From Physella acuta (taxonomy: Eukaryota > Mollusca > Gastropoda > Physidae), in NCBI RefSeq assembly GCF_028476545.1, contig NW_026731981.1, positions 719,501 through 783,500 on the forward strand: a stretch of DNA of 64,000 nt, written 5' to 3'. Position 1 is the first letter of the stretch; every line of letters begins with the position of its first letter. Positions 12,433-25,339 of this stretch are shown piece after piece. The translations under genes and the position numbers were made by a program. The notes under the pieces were generated by a model, which searched no databases, had not been told where the DNA came from, and saw only the letters and a list, made by a program, of their open reading frames with translations.

Positions 12433-13232
12433 GCGCCTATCAATCAGGCATCTATTCGGACATCTACACTAAGCAAGTCTATCAATCAGGCATCTATTCG
12501 GACATCTACACTAAGCAAGTCTATAATCAGGCATCTATTCGGACATCTACACTAAGCAAGTCTATCAATCAGGCATCTATTCGGACATCTACACTAAGCA
12601 AGTCTATAATCAGGCATCTATTCGGACATCTACACTAAGCAAGTCTATCAATAAGGCATCTATTCGGACATCTACACTAAGCAAGTCTATAATCAGGCAT
12701 CTATTCGGACATCTACACTAAGCAAGTCTATCAATAAGGCATCTATTCGGACATCTACACTAAGCAAGTCTATCAATCAGGCATCTATTCGGACATCTAC
12801 ACTAAGCAAGTCTATCAATCAGGCATCTATTCGGACATCTACACTAAGCAAGTCTATCAATCAGGCATCTATTCGGACATCTACACTAAGCAAGTCTATC
12901 AATCAGGCATCTGTTTGGACATCTACACTAAGCAAGTCTATCAATCAGGCATCTATTCGGACATCTACACTAAGCAAGTCTATCAATCAGGCATCTATTC
13001 GGACTTCTACACTAAGCAAGTCTATCAATCAGGCATCTATTCGGACATCTACACTAAGCAAGTCTATCAATCAGGCATCTATTCGGACATCTACACTAAG
13101 CAAGTCTATCAATCAGGCATCTATTCGGACATCTACACTAATCACGTCTATCGATCAGGCATCTATTCGGACATCTACACTAAGCAAGTCTATCAATCAG
13201 GCATCTATTCGGACATCTACACTAAGCAAGTT
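12433..13232 (+). repeat. 42 bp minisatellite, about 19 units
   Basis: Units contain CAATCAGGCATCTATTCGG and ACATCTACACTAAGCAAG. Most are 42 bases, some 41 or so. Because 42 is a multiple of three, frames stay open over 100 codons (repeat YQSGIYSDIYTKQV); this is not evidence of a gene. Confidence 0.92.
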
Positions 13233-13244
13233 TACCATCCTCTC

Positions 13245-13364
13245 CTCACATAAAGTATGAAAAAATGTCTAATTTTTATAGTCTCCGCCTCCCTCCCCTT
13301 TTCTTAAACTTAAGCTCCCCACCCATGAATCTCTCGCTCTCACAGCAAAATGTCTGAAAGAAAC
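13245..13364. mobile_element. Right end of an 11484-type hAT element
   Basis: The stretch ends GTCTGAAAGAAACACTG like the 11484 element. Its left end is not adjacent; the 42 bp minisatellite lies on that side. Confidence 0.5.
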
Positions 13365-13489
13365 ACTGTTATTATTGACGTTGATAAACGATTGATAGAT
13401 TTTATGAATTGTAATATCCCTGAATGTAATATGGCTCTCAGAGAGTCATCTCAGTAATTAACCTCATTCAGCAACCCCCATGATAAATA

Positions 13490-15640
<2,151 letters not shown>

Positions 15641-16228
15641 TTAAAAACTAACGGAAATAATCAAATTGAATTTACCAAGAAAAAATGAATAAGGTCTACA
15701 TATTAAACGTTTTCGAACGCATTAAAATATAATCACTTATTAATTATGACGTAATGTTGCCAACTGATCTACAACGAGTGAGCCCTACATAAACTCATTG
15801 ATTCTATTGATAAGTTTTTCTTCAGTATGTAAAATATAATTTGGTTGAAAGTCGCAGAAAATGGGACTATTTAGATCTAGCATTTATGTAGGTCAATGTG
15901 AACCATATACAGACATAATCAAAATAATTAAACGTTCTACTAATATCGAGATACTCATTATAGCTCTACAGAATGTTGAAATTTAAAGAAAGATGCTGTT
16001 TTTTTAATATGCAGATTTTAAAGCTTTTTTTTTTTTTAAATCCCCGTAAAATAGCTTATGTGTAGGTAACTTAAGGCCTAAATGGCAAGTTAACTGCTAA
16101 ATTATGGTATCGATACTTCAAAAAGTAAAACTGGTTTTACAGAAGACGATCATTTCACGTCATTTCATTAGCAAACCGGTTAGGCCGTCTCGGAGTTCTT
16201 AGCACTAACAAATTAATTATTAAATAGA
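15641..16228. other. Intergenic stretch, no supported gene
   Basis: AT-rich sequence between R2 and the 16229 TIR element. Nothing recognisable. Confidence 0.5.
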
Positions 16229-16837
16229 TTTTCGGTAAAACCTTAGTTTAGTGTCGGAAATTATCGGGTAATGTTTGTTGAGTTTCGGTAACTAGAGTTA
16301 CGGTAAACCATGGTTTATTTGACCATTAAAATATAAATAAATTGAAAGTCGATTGTAGTAAATTAATGTTTTAATTTGTTAAGTTTAATCGACAAAAGGA
16401 AACAAGAATAAATATAATAGTAGATTTAAATTAGTAGATCTAAAAATTAAAAAAAAAACATATATTAATATAAATATAAATAATGACGTCAAATGTAATA
16501 ATTTAATATTTTTGGCTTATTGCCGCGGATTTGCGACCATTAATTAATTAGATCTAGATCTAGCTAGATATCTAGCTGCTAGGCCAAGTAAAAAAAAATC
16601 TAGATTACGAAAATAGTAAAAATGATTACAAAATGTAAAAATGATTACAAAAATAAATCTATCCAAATTTTAAACATTCTGTATAAATATAAAAGATGAC
16701 GCCAAATAAAGTATGGTTTACAGTACTTCCGGTGAATTCCGGAAGTGTGTGACAGACTTTGGCATTGTTTTACTGTTTTTTACTGCTATACGATTCCGGA
16801 ATAATAACCGACGCTAAACTAAGGTTTTACCAGAAAA
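16229..16837. mobile_element. DNA element with about 30 bp terminal inverted repeats
   Basis: Left TTTTCGGTAAAACCTTAG and right CTAAGGTTTTACCAGAAAA are inverted copies that extend through a TTTAGTGTCGG-like segment. Internal ACCATGGTTTATTTGACC and TATGGTTTACAGTA recur in the 18781 element. No target duplication was confirmed, so the superfamily is unassigned. Confidence 0.55.
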
Positions 16838-17274
16838 CCTTAGTTTAAGCGGTATCGATATTACTAGTATTGGTCTAGTTTGTGAGACCATTTTCAATAT
16901 TTTCTACATTGTTAATAATTAACAAAAAGAAGTCTACTTGTGCATTTAATGAAATAGATAAATATATTACACTAAATCCATGTTTAGTTCAAGTGTGTAT
17001 CTTTTTACAGTAGGCTATTTTATATTAATAGCTCGATTCCCAGTTCGATCATGATTACAGCGAATTAGTTAAAACTACTCGGGCAGATGAGGCTCGTTAG
17101 CTGGGGACAGCCACTCTTCTAGGAGAGACAACTCCAAAATCAAACAACTGCTGCCTTGTAGTTTGTTCTTGGTTGGACAAAGGCTATGGAAGCAAATCCA
17201 AAAATAAAAGCAGGCTGAAATCGGAGTCAATGGCCTCAATGGCGCATAACCAGTTGACACGTAACGCTTAATTG

Positions 17275-17413
17275 TGTTGGAGGCGTGGTCGAGTCGGCAA
17301 AAAGCTCATGGTTGATAAATTCGAACAAAGTCTCGAGTTCAAACCCACTGGCAGATAAATCTCGATCCCCTTCAACACTAATAATTAAGAACGAAGAAGA
17401 AGAAGAAAGAGTT
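17275..17413 (+). mobile_element. tRNA-derived SINE with GAA-rich tail
   Basis: GGAGGCGTGGTCGAGTCGG and CTCGAGTTCAAACCC give box A and box B spacing. The piece ends in a GAAGAAGAAGAAG tail. The preceding 17080-17260 segment (GGGCAGATGAGGCTCG...) is a repeat seen also inside R1. Confidence 0.5.
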
Positions 17414-17939
17414 AAAACTAGAGCGGGTCTTCAAAACATTACATATTTGTATAAATGTATCTTGTATTAACATTTAACACAAGATAATTACGTTAGTAAC
17501 ATTTAAACTCCAATTTGTGTAAGTATTCTTTTTATTTAAAGCGTCAATGTCATAAAATTTATTAGCGCAATTTCCATTCTCGAGAATTGCGTTTATTAAC
17601 CCGTCATTTCTGGATGTATGAATGGATTGGTGGATGTGTGTCCGCAGCTTTAAGTCGTATCTCCTCCTCAACGAAGCAATATCGATGACTAGTTCCAAAA
17701 GCAATTATGTTAAGCAAGTTACGAGGATGAACATAGGCCATAAAAATTACGGGTTTCTTTCATGGATTTCCCGGAAAAGCCAAAAAACCTCGAAAAAATG
17801 CATTTTTTTTTGCCCATATCTCGGCAACCAGACCACTTAGCGACTTAAAACATTTACCAATCTATTCCTGCCATATTTTTGAACAATATTGCCGAAGAAA
17901 GTTTTCAAAAATATCCTTTCGTTCGGTCACACATTTGTT

Positions 17940-18110
17940 TTTGAATTAATTAAAATTTGGACCGAATTAGTAGGCATGTTTATCCAACCACACCACACGC
18001 GTCATCACGTTCAATAGCTGCGCCATCACGTTCAATGGCTGCGCCATCACGTTCGGTAGCTAGGCGCGCAATGGTTTTTAGTCATGTAACTCTATTGTAA
18101 ATAAAACATG
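17940..18110 (-). repeat. Dispersed repeat, inverted relative of 9195-9440
   Basis: The complement of this stretch gives TACATGACTAAAAACCATTG, then GCGCGC and GATGACGCGTGTGG, as found in the same order at 9195-9440. A GCGCCATCACGTTCAATGG motif is tandem here. Confidence 0.5.
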
Positions 18111-18780
18111 TAAAATACTGAAAAATTTTTAATAAAAAACGTTTTAATAGCTAACCAATGGTTTTACTAACCCTGCTCTTGATTTACGCTACGACAGAGC
18201 TATTTTTAGATAACATAAGGAAATTGCGCTAAAATTGTCACTAGACTTTTTAATTACCTTGTTATATTTTACAATGAATCAATCGGCGCGGAAAGGGGTT
18301 TAAAAAGTATCGATACCGTTTAAATAGTGTCACTCGGAGGATTGCTTTGTGAGACGAAGTTCGTAGTCGGCTAAAGCGTAAAATATTACAAAAAATAGAC
18401 TTAAGCAGAAAAATGGATTATTAAAATAATCCGAATAAATACAGAGTTAGTCCGAGTGTTAAAATATTTTAATACACTTTTTGAAAACTAACCTTTTTAA
18501 GTTGCTTTTGTTTTGACATATAGAAAAGGGGTCTTGAACAAAAAATTAATCTGCCGTAAGCGGCCGCATCAGTTCGTTAAGACTAAAGTTAAAACGGGTT
18601 AAGGAATCACGTGATATCTATTTTAAAGCCGTTTGATGCGCTATGCGGAATTATTTTCTTTGTAAACGAAAGGTTTTGAGACTGTGACGTCATATTTTCT
18701 TGGTTCGTGCAACTAACTAACATAGAGTAATGATGCTATTATAATTATTGTTATCTCTCTCTACTCTACAAACAAAACTT
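18111..18780. other. Intergenic stretch, no supported gene
   Basis: AT-rich; no repeat partner or coding frame recognised. Confidence 0.45.
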
Positions 18781-19005
18781 TGGTAAAATCACAATATAGA
18801 TCTAGCGTCGTAAATTATCCGATGATTTTTGTTGAGTTTCGTAAACATTCGTTTCCGTAAACCATAGTTTATTTGACCGTTGAAATAAAGATAGTCATGT
18901 GCATTAAATTAATGTTTTAGGCCTAACTAAATTTAAAGTTTAATTGACAGAAAATTAGTAACAATTAGTAAATCTAAATATCTATAATAATAGTTTCGCT
19001 GTCTG

Positions 19006-19010
<5 letters not shown>

Positions 19011-19056
<46 letters not shown>
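19011..19056 (+). repeat. (TCTA)n microsatellite
   Basis: About 11 TCTA units at the start of the composite element. Confidence 0.93.
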
Positions 19057-19611
19057 GTCTGACAAGAACGCTCTAGAGAAAAGACAAGCAATTTAAAAAC
19101 ATGCATAGTAATTCGAAAAACGAAGTATGACGTCGACACATTTAGCATAGAGTAGAAAATAATCTTAAACCCAGAGAGTGCTCACAGTTATATGACGTCA
19201 TTGATTTTCGCGCTAACATTGAATAAAAAGGAAATGTTGTCTAATCTAAATGGTTTGCGTGAAGAGTTTCTTGCATACAGTTCTTCGTGTAGGGGCGAAG
19301 CTCCACCCCCCGCGTAAGAACGTCTGAGCCCCCCCCCCCTCCCCAACTCAAAAGAAATTTCTTCATCGATACTCTATAATAAAATTACCGCCTAATTAAT
19401 GTGTCTAATCTAAAAAGTGGTTTTCTTGCAATTTCTTTAATGCAATTCTTCGGGTAGTGGCTAAGCGCGACACCAGTGTTTCTTTCAGACTTTTTCCTCC
19501 CTTGAGAGGGGTGGGGGTACTTGAAATTTTCGGTGGCGGGGGTAGAATTTTCGGGGAGGGGAGCGGACACTGGTATATAATTATATTTCGTTGAATGGGA
19601 CGGTAGAAATT

Positions 19612-19965
19612 TTTTTTTGGGGGGGGGGGGGGGTGGGGGGGAGGGGGGGTGTGTGTGTGTGGGGGGGGGGTGTGGTGTGTGTGGGGGGGGGTGGTGTGTG
19701 TGTGGGGTGGGGTGGGGTGGTTTGTGTGTGGGGTGGGGTGGGGTGGTTTTAGTTTAGACTTTTTCCTCCACGGAGAGGGGTGGGGTACTTGAAATTTTCG
19801 GGGGCGGGGGTGTGTGGGGGTGGGTGGGTTGGTTTTAGTTTAGAGAAAAGAGACAGCACTATCAGGTGTGTGGGGGTGGGGGGGCGGTGTGTGGGGGGGG
19901 TGGTGTGTGTGGGGGGTGGGGGGGTGTGTGGGGGGTGGGTGTGGTGTGTGTGTGGGGGGGTGAGT
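19612..19965 (+). repeat. G-rich low-complexity tract (GGGGTGTGTGGGG type)
   Basis: Several hundred bases dominated by G with T, in runs of four or more G. It could form G-quadruplexes and is a likely place for base-calling errors. A matching tract lies at 54425-54815. Confidence 0.85.
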
Positions 19966-20467
19966 TGGTTTTAGTTTAGAGAAAAGAGACAGCACTATCA
20001 GCCTAGCGCCCGTTGTACCCTTCCTCAACGGGCCATTTTTCTCGTTATTAATAAAGTCGAGTGTAGTAATTAATGCCTTTTTTTAAGAAACAGAAAAAAG
20101 AATTTGCAGAAGATTTGCAACATACTAGATCTAGATCTAGTAAATTAAGACGATTAGATTTACTAAAGTTAAAAGTAGTAAGAAGAACTAGAACAATGTT
20201 CAGTAGCAGCAAAAATTAGCATATACACTTAAAATAACTAGAAATACAAAATAATTAGCAAAATAGTATTTAAAATGCAACTAAAATCAATCCGTGCACA
20301 TTTTTATACTTTATGTATTAAAAATAATATGGCAGCAAATAAATGATGGTTTACAGTATTTTCTGTGGTTTCCGGGACGGCTTGGCAAACTACACCATGG
20401 TTATACTGTTTTTTTTACTGCTGTACAATTCCAGAATAATAAAGGACGCTATAGTGTGATTTTACAC

Positions 20468-21386
20468 AAATTTCTTTTTATACTAGATCTACCACTTAAT
20501 CAAAACTTGAGTCTATGGCTTAAGTCTAGATATTAGAGACAACTACGTCTACGTTAATAAATTCTCTAGACTAGATTTAGATCTACATCTATTCATAGTG
20601 CTCTACTCTTGTTAGCTTGGCTTACTAATATCTAAAATTAACACATTGAAAGACTAAACTTTAAACAGTATAACTAATCTAATTTCCAATCTAGATTAAT
20701 CAAAATATGTCTTCTATAAGAGAGTGACTATTCCTAGTTTTACTTCTTTTGACTTCGACACGTATTTCAAATCGAAACTTTTTGGTTAGCAGCCTAGTGC
20801 TCAGTTTGTTTCTAAATATCTTTCATTCATTGATAAATAATGAATAACTACTTGCATAAGTAAAAGGTGTTACATTTCTTAACACAATCTTAAGATAATT
20901 ACATAACTTTATTTACTTTATATTACATTTAAAGTTGAAATGGTTCCTGTATTTATGTAACCTTAATTGTATGCTTTCAGGTGTTGAAGTTTTGACGGCT
21001 GCTGTGTGTTCAAATGCCATTCCTTCCAAGCAAGAAAATAGGTTGTATTTAAGGACAACATGATAGTGGTTAAACGGTGTAAATATTGTAAGCAATATTT
21101 AATTCTTTGAATTTTGATAAAAATGTTGATAAATATTAAACATAATTCAATTTATTTTAATTTAAGCTTATTTTTCGTGTTATATTTTAAATTTTAAATT
21201 AAACAACCGCAAGTAGGCCTACAGAGCGAGTTTGATAATAAAAATGTTATAACAAAAATTAGCAACTCTTGTGATTTTTTTAATCACCTCACACTTAATA
21301 ATAATGTAAAAAGTTGTTTGTATTATCATCATGTTATATAAATGTATTATAAAAAATATTATGTTAAACTTTATTGTATTTTACAG
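20468..21386. other. Upstream region of the peptidase-like gene
   Basis: AT-rich. It should hold the missing promoter and any first exon if these are not further upstream, but no TATA box or signal-peptide exon can be supported. Confidence 0.4.
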
Positions 21387-21475
21387 AGCATGATTACAAG
21401 GTCTGATAGCTATCAGTTTATTCTAACAACATTTATTTGAGAACAGTAAGGTGTGTAGTGTATTCAAGGTTCAAG
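21387..21475 (+). other. Possible 5' non-coding exon of the peptidase-like gene
   Basis: The stretch is bounded by a TTTTACAG acceptor and an AAG/GTAAAT donor, about 190 bases upstream of the first coding exon. In the frame needed to join exon 21663 it contains a TAG close to the donor. It would therefore be untranslated, with translation starting downstream, or it is not an exon. Transcript data are needed to choose. Confidence 0.3.
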
Positions 21476-21662
21476 GTAAATCATTTAAGAGTCTTCACAT
21501 TGTAAGTGTTAAACAATTTAGAAACGTACACTTTTATTTGTTTTCAAAAAGCTATAGTAGCCTATAACTTTTTTTTTTAGAATTAATGAGAATCTTAAGA
21601 TGTTTATATAATTTTTAAGATTATTACTGGTATACAATGTTACTTATTTAATATTATAACAG

Positions 21663-23905
21663 CATTGGCCAGGGACAATTCCTACAGAAAGCCAAAAGAA
21701 AACAGGAGTCACCCAGTTCAGGTAAGAAAAATTTACTTAAAATTCACTTAAAAATGATCAGGTAATTTATTTTAATATTCTGAAAACATCTGTTATTGCT
21801 TATCTAACTATACAGTTAAAACATTTGTCTACTGTTAACATAAAAGTAATAATAATAATCATCTTTATTTAAAAACATTAACAGTAGGTACATAGGCCAC
21901 TTTTAACATTGACTGCTTTAAAGAAATATTAACAACATATTAACCAAAGCGCAATTAAATCTTAAAGACAGTAGAAAATCAAAATGTGGAAATATAGGCT
22001 ATCTGTAAAATTTACATTATTTTCTATTATATAATTGGCATGTATGTCATTATGTGTTAGACATTTAATGTCTACATTATTTCAGTTCTGGCAAGCTGTG
22101 AAATTCAGAGTAAGCATATAATGACTGACGAATCAGGTGTATTTTATCCAGGTAAGATTTACTAAGGCAAAAGGCAATTATAATGTAAACAATATAATAT
22201 CAGCGCTAGTATAACATCTAGATGACTAGTAAAGTTTATTTAAATAAAGGGAAGTTTAGTATTATATGTAGCATTTTCTTTTCTAGAGACATAAAGTATT
22301 TATTCCTTTAGGAAACCATGAAGGTCAGATGTGCTATGGAGGAGAAGCTGATCTACACAAAGATGTTGCAGAATGTAAGAAGAATCCAAGTCATGAACCT
22401 TTTATACCTCTTAAGGATTTCAACAAAATGTGTCTCCCCTTACGTTACCATGACGACGACCTGATTAAATCACCTGGTAGGCCTACAGGTAAGAAAATAT
22501 GTCCTGTTAAATCACTATAAAATGGGCAGGTAATATAATTTTAAAATGTAGATTTATATGTTCATGCTTATATAGCAATACAGTTAACACGTTGATTTAT
22601 TGAGTAATGTATGTATAGAAGTTTATTCTGTATTACATACTGTTTTTTAGTCAGCAATTGTATGTATCTTCATTTTAAATAACCCTCTTTTTTAAATGCA
22701 TCTATAACCAGATCATTACGTATTATTATTTATGGAAACTTATCATTCTCATACACTGTTTTCAGATCTGGCTTGCTGTGAAAGCCAAAATAAGAATAAA
22801 ATGAATGACCAACCAGGTGTGCTTTGTCCAGGTAAGATACACTAAAACAAAGGGTACATACAATGTAAGATAATATATATATGCCCTAGTTTAAACATCT
22901 AGATGACTATTGTATGAATTATTAAAACATTTTTTTTTACATTACATCTAACATTCTCTTTGCTAGAGTAATAATTTGTTGTTTGTTTCTTCAGGAAATC
23001 ATGAAGCTGAGATGTGCTATGGAGGAGAAGCTGATCTACACAAACATGTTGCTGACTGTAAGAAGAATCCAGGACACAAAGGTTTTATACCTCTCAAAGA
23101 TTTCAACGCAATTTGTCTCCCCTCACGTTACCATGACGACGACCTCATGTCTGAGACAATCAAAACATTGGCAGCCCTAACTGTCCAGGTAAAGACTAAA
23201 TTCACCAGTCTAGAGAGACCAGAGTTTTACCCAGGCACTCAAGTTCCATATCCATGTTATAATGACAGAGGAAGTCACGTGATGAGGTTAGGGACGGGGA
23301 GGGTGTGGCGTTTGGACAAGTACACAGAGAGTGATAGAAAAACTTGTCGTTGTGCCAAGTGTCAAGTCTCTGCTACACCTAGCAAAGTGTGGGGGATGGT
23401 TCGTGTGGTGACAGCCACACACGTGGTGTTTGATGACAGTGAGGCGAGACAGACCAGGTGTGTTGTAGGTTTTGATGACAATAAAAGTCCTGGGGTCAAT
23501 CTTGATGGCTGGGAGGTGGTGGGTGTGCCAAACATTGAGAGAGACTGGCGTGAGTTGATTTATGTGACATGTGACTTAAATTTGGTTGATGAACTGGACA
23601 CGATGAGGCGGCGCTTTGATGTTCTATGTGGGGAAGTAGATGACAAATACTGGAGATTTGATGATGTGGACAAGCTGACCGTTATAGTGTCACATCCTCA
23701 TGGCTGTCCTAAACAGGTCTCTGTAGGACAATGGACACACCGACATGAGAGGGATGGCTGGACCAGGTACTGGTACACAACATGTACATGTCCTGGCTCC
23801 AGTGGAGCACATGTCTACATGCTGGGACATGTCGGGTTGTTTTATCACCATCCCCACAGTGGATCAAACTCTGAAGGAAATTATGGTGGGGAGTGGTTTG
23901 ACTGA
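21663..23905 (+). CDS. Multi-exon gene: duplicated Cys module plus PA-clan (trypsin-fold) peptidase-like domain
   Basis: Five exons join in one frame through GT-AG introns: 21663-21721, 22086-22151, 22312-22488, 22766-22831 and 22995-23905. The 66-base and 177-base exons both begin with two bases of a split codon and end with one, and exons 22086+22312 are repeated as 22766+22995. Each module carries MCYGGEADLHK, then a Cys about 12 residues on, IPLKDFN and RYHDDD. The last exon adds CRCAKC, ATHVVFDD (His codon at 23420), VTCDLNLV, SHPHG and CPGSSGAHVY followed by GLFYHHPH. This matches the His-Asp-Ser order of chymotrypsin-fold peptidases, with GSSGA in place of GDSGG. A serine peptidase or an inactive relative is my inference from motifs. 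The start codon and any signal peptide lie in unassigned upstream exons. The stop at 23903-23905 is firm. Confidence 0.75.
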
Positions 23906-24090
23906 TGTAACTCTTAGTTCTCTCCCCTTGTCTACACAATGTAAACAAACAAAATGGCGGAATCTTTGCCGTCTCTAAACTCTTGTGTTAAGACTTGCAT
24001 GTATAATGAACATTTTGACACATGTATATGTTTAATGCAAATGTTTTGATTGTTTTAAACCGTTTAATCTAATTAATTTGCATGTAACAT

Positions 24091-24096
24091 AATAAA
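24091..24096 (+). promoter_or_regulatory. Polyadenylation signal AATAAA
   Basis: A canonical AATAAA lies 185 bases after the stop codon of the peptidase-like gene in AT-rich 3' flank, giving a plausible short 3' UTR. Confidence 0.5.
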
Positions 24097-24099
24097 TGT

Positions 24100-24735
24100 T
24101 AATTTTTGTGTGTTTCAAATGGTGTTAATTTTATGCTTTTTTTGTCGGCAAATTGTTAGGCTATTACCTACTTATTAAATGTCATGCTCATATTGTTTGT
24201 CTTTGTTTATAAAATGTTCACACTAAACGACATTAAACGATAATTTAAATTTTTTAAATTTTTCTTTGCTGTCTGTTGATGTTGTAATGATTGAGTTGTT
24301 GTCAAACGTCGCATTTTGTGAGGTAGATATTTGTGGCAGACAGTCATGGGTTGTATTTAAACTTTACAACAAAGTCGACTTGTTTAGGTAAAATACGCAT
24401 ATAAGAATAGCTTGTAAACTATATTCCTAAAGACTAACTTAAATAACTTCAAACAAGTCTATCTGAAACATCACATAGCATCGTTAGATATTTCGTTAAG
24501 CGCCTTCAATAGTATTTTAAACAGATCAGAATTGTTGCTGAGACTGAGACTTGTGTAAACATCGCCTTTATTCTAATTTACTAGACGTTTTTAAACAGAT
24601 TGTGAAAATTGTTGTAAGCTACTTTAGTAACGGTCGATACATTAAACTACAAGTGGGTCAGTGAAACGTTTTAAATCAATTTTTAAAGAAAATCTGAAAA
24701 TAGTAAAGCAGGGCTTTTGAAAACTGAACGGGATT
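24100..24735. other. 3' flank of the peptidase-like gene, nothing recognised
   Basis: AT-rich sequence without a supported gene or repeat. Confidence 0.5.
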
Positions 24736-24737
24736 AA

Positions 24738-24815
24738 TTGGTCAAGTGATAGAGCACGCATATTTACTTCCAAAAGAATGTGTTAAGATCCCAGGTAGAG
24801 TCACTTCCTTATTCC
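24738..24815 (+). mobile_element. tRNA-like SINE fragment
   Basis: TTGGTCAAGTGATAGAGCAC and TTAAGATCCCAGGTAGAG look like degraded box A and box B. A hAT end follows at once. Confidence 0.4.
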
Positions 24816-24820
24816 ACAGA

Positions 24821-24874
24821 CAGAGGCGTAGCGAGGGCGGGGAAGGGGGTGCGGATCGCACCGGGTGACGCAAC
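24821..24874 (-). mobile_element. End fragment of a 62108-type hAT element
   Basis: CAGAGGCGTAGCGAGGGC followed by GGTGCGGATCGCACCGGG matches one end of the 62108 element. It directly follows a tRNA-like SINE fragment. No opposite end is present. Confidence 0.6.
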
Positions 24875-25135
24875 TGTCCACAGATCCTAGGTGTGTACCA
24901 GGATATGTTTGGTGAAATAAAAAATTCTGTTTGTTGTGTCGGGTAAACACAATAATAGGCGTACTCTACTTTAACGGCCCAAATGACCGTTTAATATGAA
25001 AGTAAGCTTTACATTGAAGTTGTTGTTCCATTAAAACAAAATATGTAACACTACGTTTAACAGAACTACTACATTAAACCAACTTGCGCTCGAATATCGA
25101 TACATTTTCGAAATAACACGCAACTAAATCATGGG

Positions 25136-25300
25136 ACGGCGTGGCCTAAGCGGTGGAGCGCTACGCTGCTAACCCGAAAGTATCGAGTTAGAATCTAGGT
25201 GCAAGTCAATAGAATTCATCTGAAGGCGGCTGATCTGCACTATGTGTAGAGCTTTAGGCGTCAAGAAATATGAACTATACTTCATCTACCCATCCTTACA
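25136..25300 (+). mobile_element. tRNA-derived SINE copy
   Basis: GGCGTGGCCTAAGCGGTGGA and CGAGTTAGAATCTAGG are box A-like and box B-like. GAAGGCGGCTGATCTGCAC is a diverged body. Confidence 0.6.
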
Positions 25301-25339
25301 ATTTACGCATTTAAATAAATCAAGAGGTTTCTTTAGTTG

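Larger units (their letters stand above)
18995..20045 (+). mobile_element. Composite element with TCTA microsatellite start and hairpin end
   Basis: It starts near AGTTTCGCTGTCTGTC and (TCTA)n, then ACAAGAACGCTCTAGAG, and ends after the hairpin GCCCGTTG/CAACGGGC and CATTTTTCTCG. A second copy lies at 54007-54890, and a 3' part at 5893-6014. It carries an 11484-type hAT remnant and a long G-rich tract, and it interrupts the TIR element 18781-20467. Confidence 0.5.
18781..20467. mobile_element. Related TIR element, interrupted by the 18995 composite
   Basis: Left TGGTAAAATCACAATATAG and right CTATAGTGTGATTTTACAC are inverted copies. The interior shares ACCATAGTTTATTTGACC and ATGATGGTTTACAGTA with the 16229 element. 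The left half (18781-18990) and right half (20050-20467) are separated by the composite element. Confidence 0.5.

Noticed and set aside
12369-13253. Open frames encoding YQSGIYSDIYTKQV repeats
   Set aside because: They come from a 42 bp minisatellite whose unit length is a multiple of three. No splice sites, start context or non-repeat coding flank support a gene.
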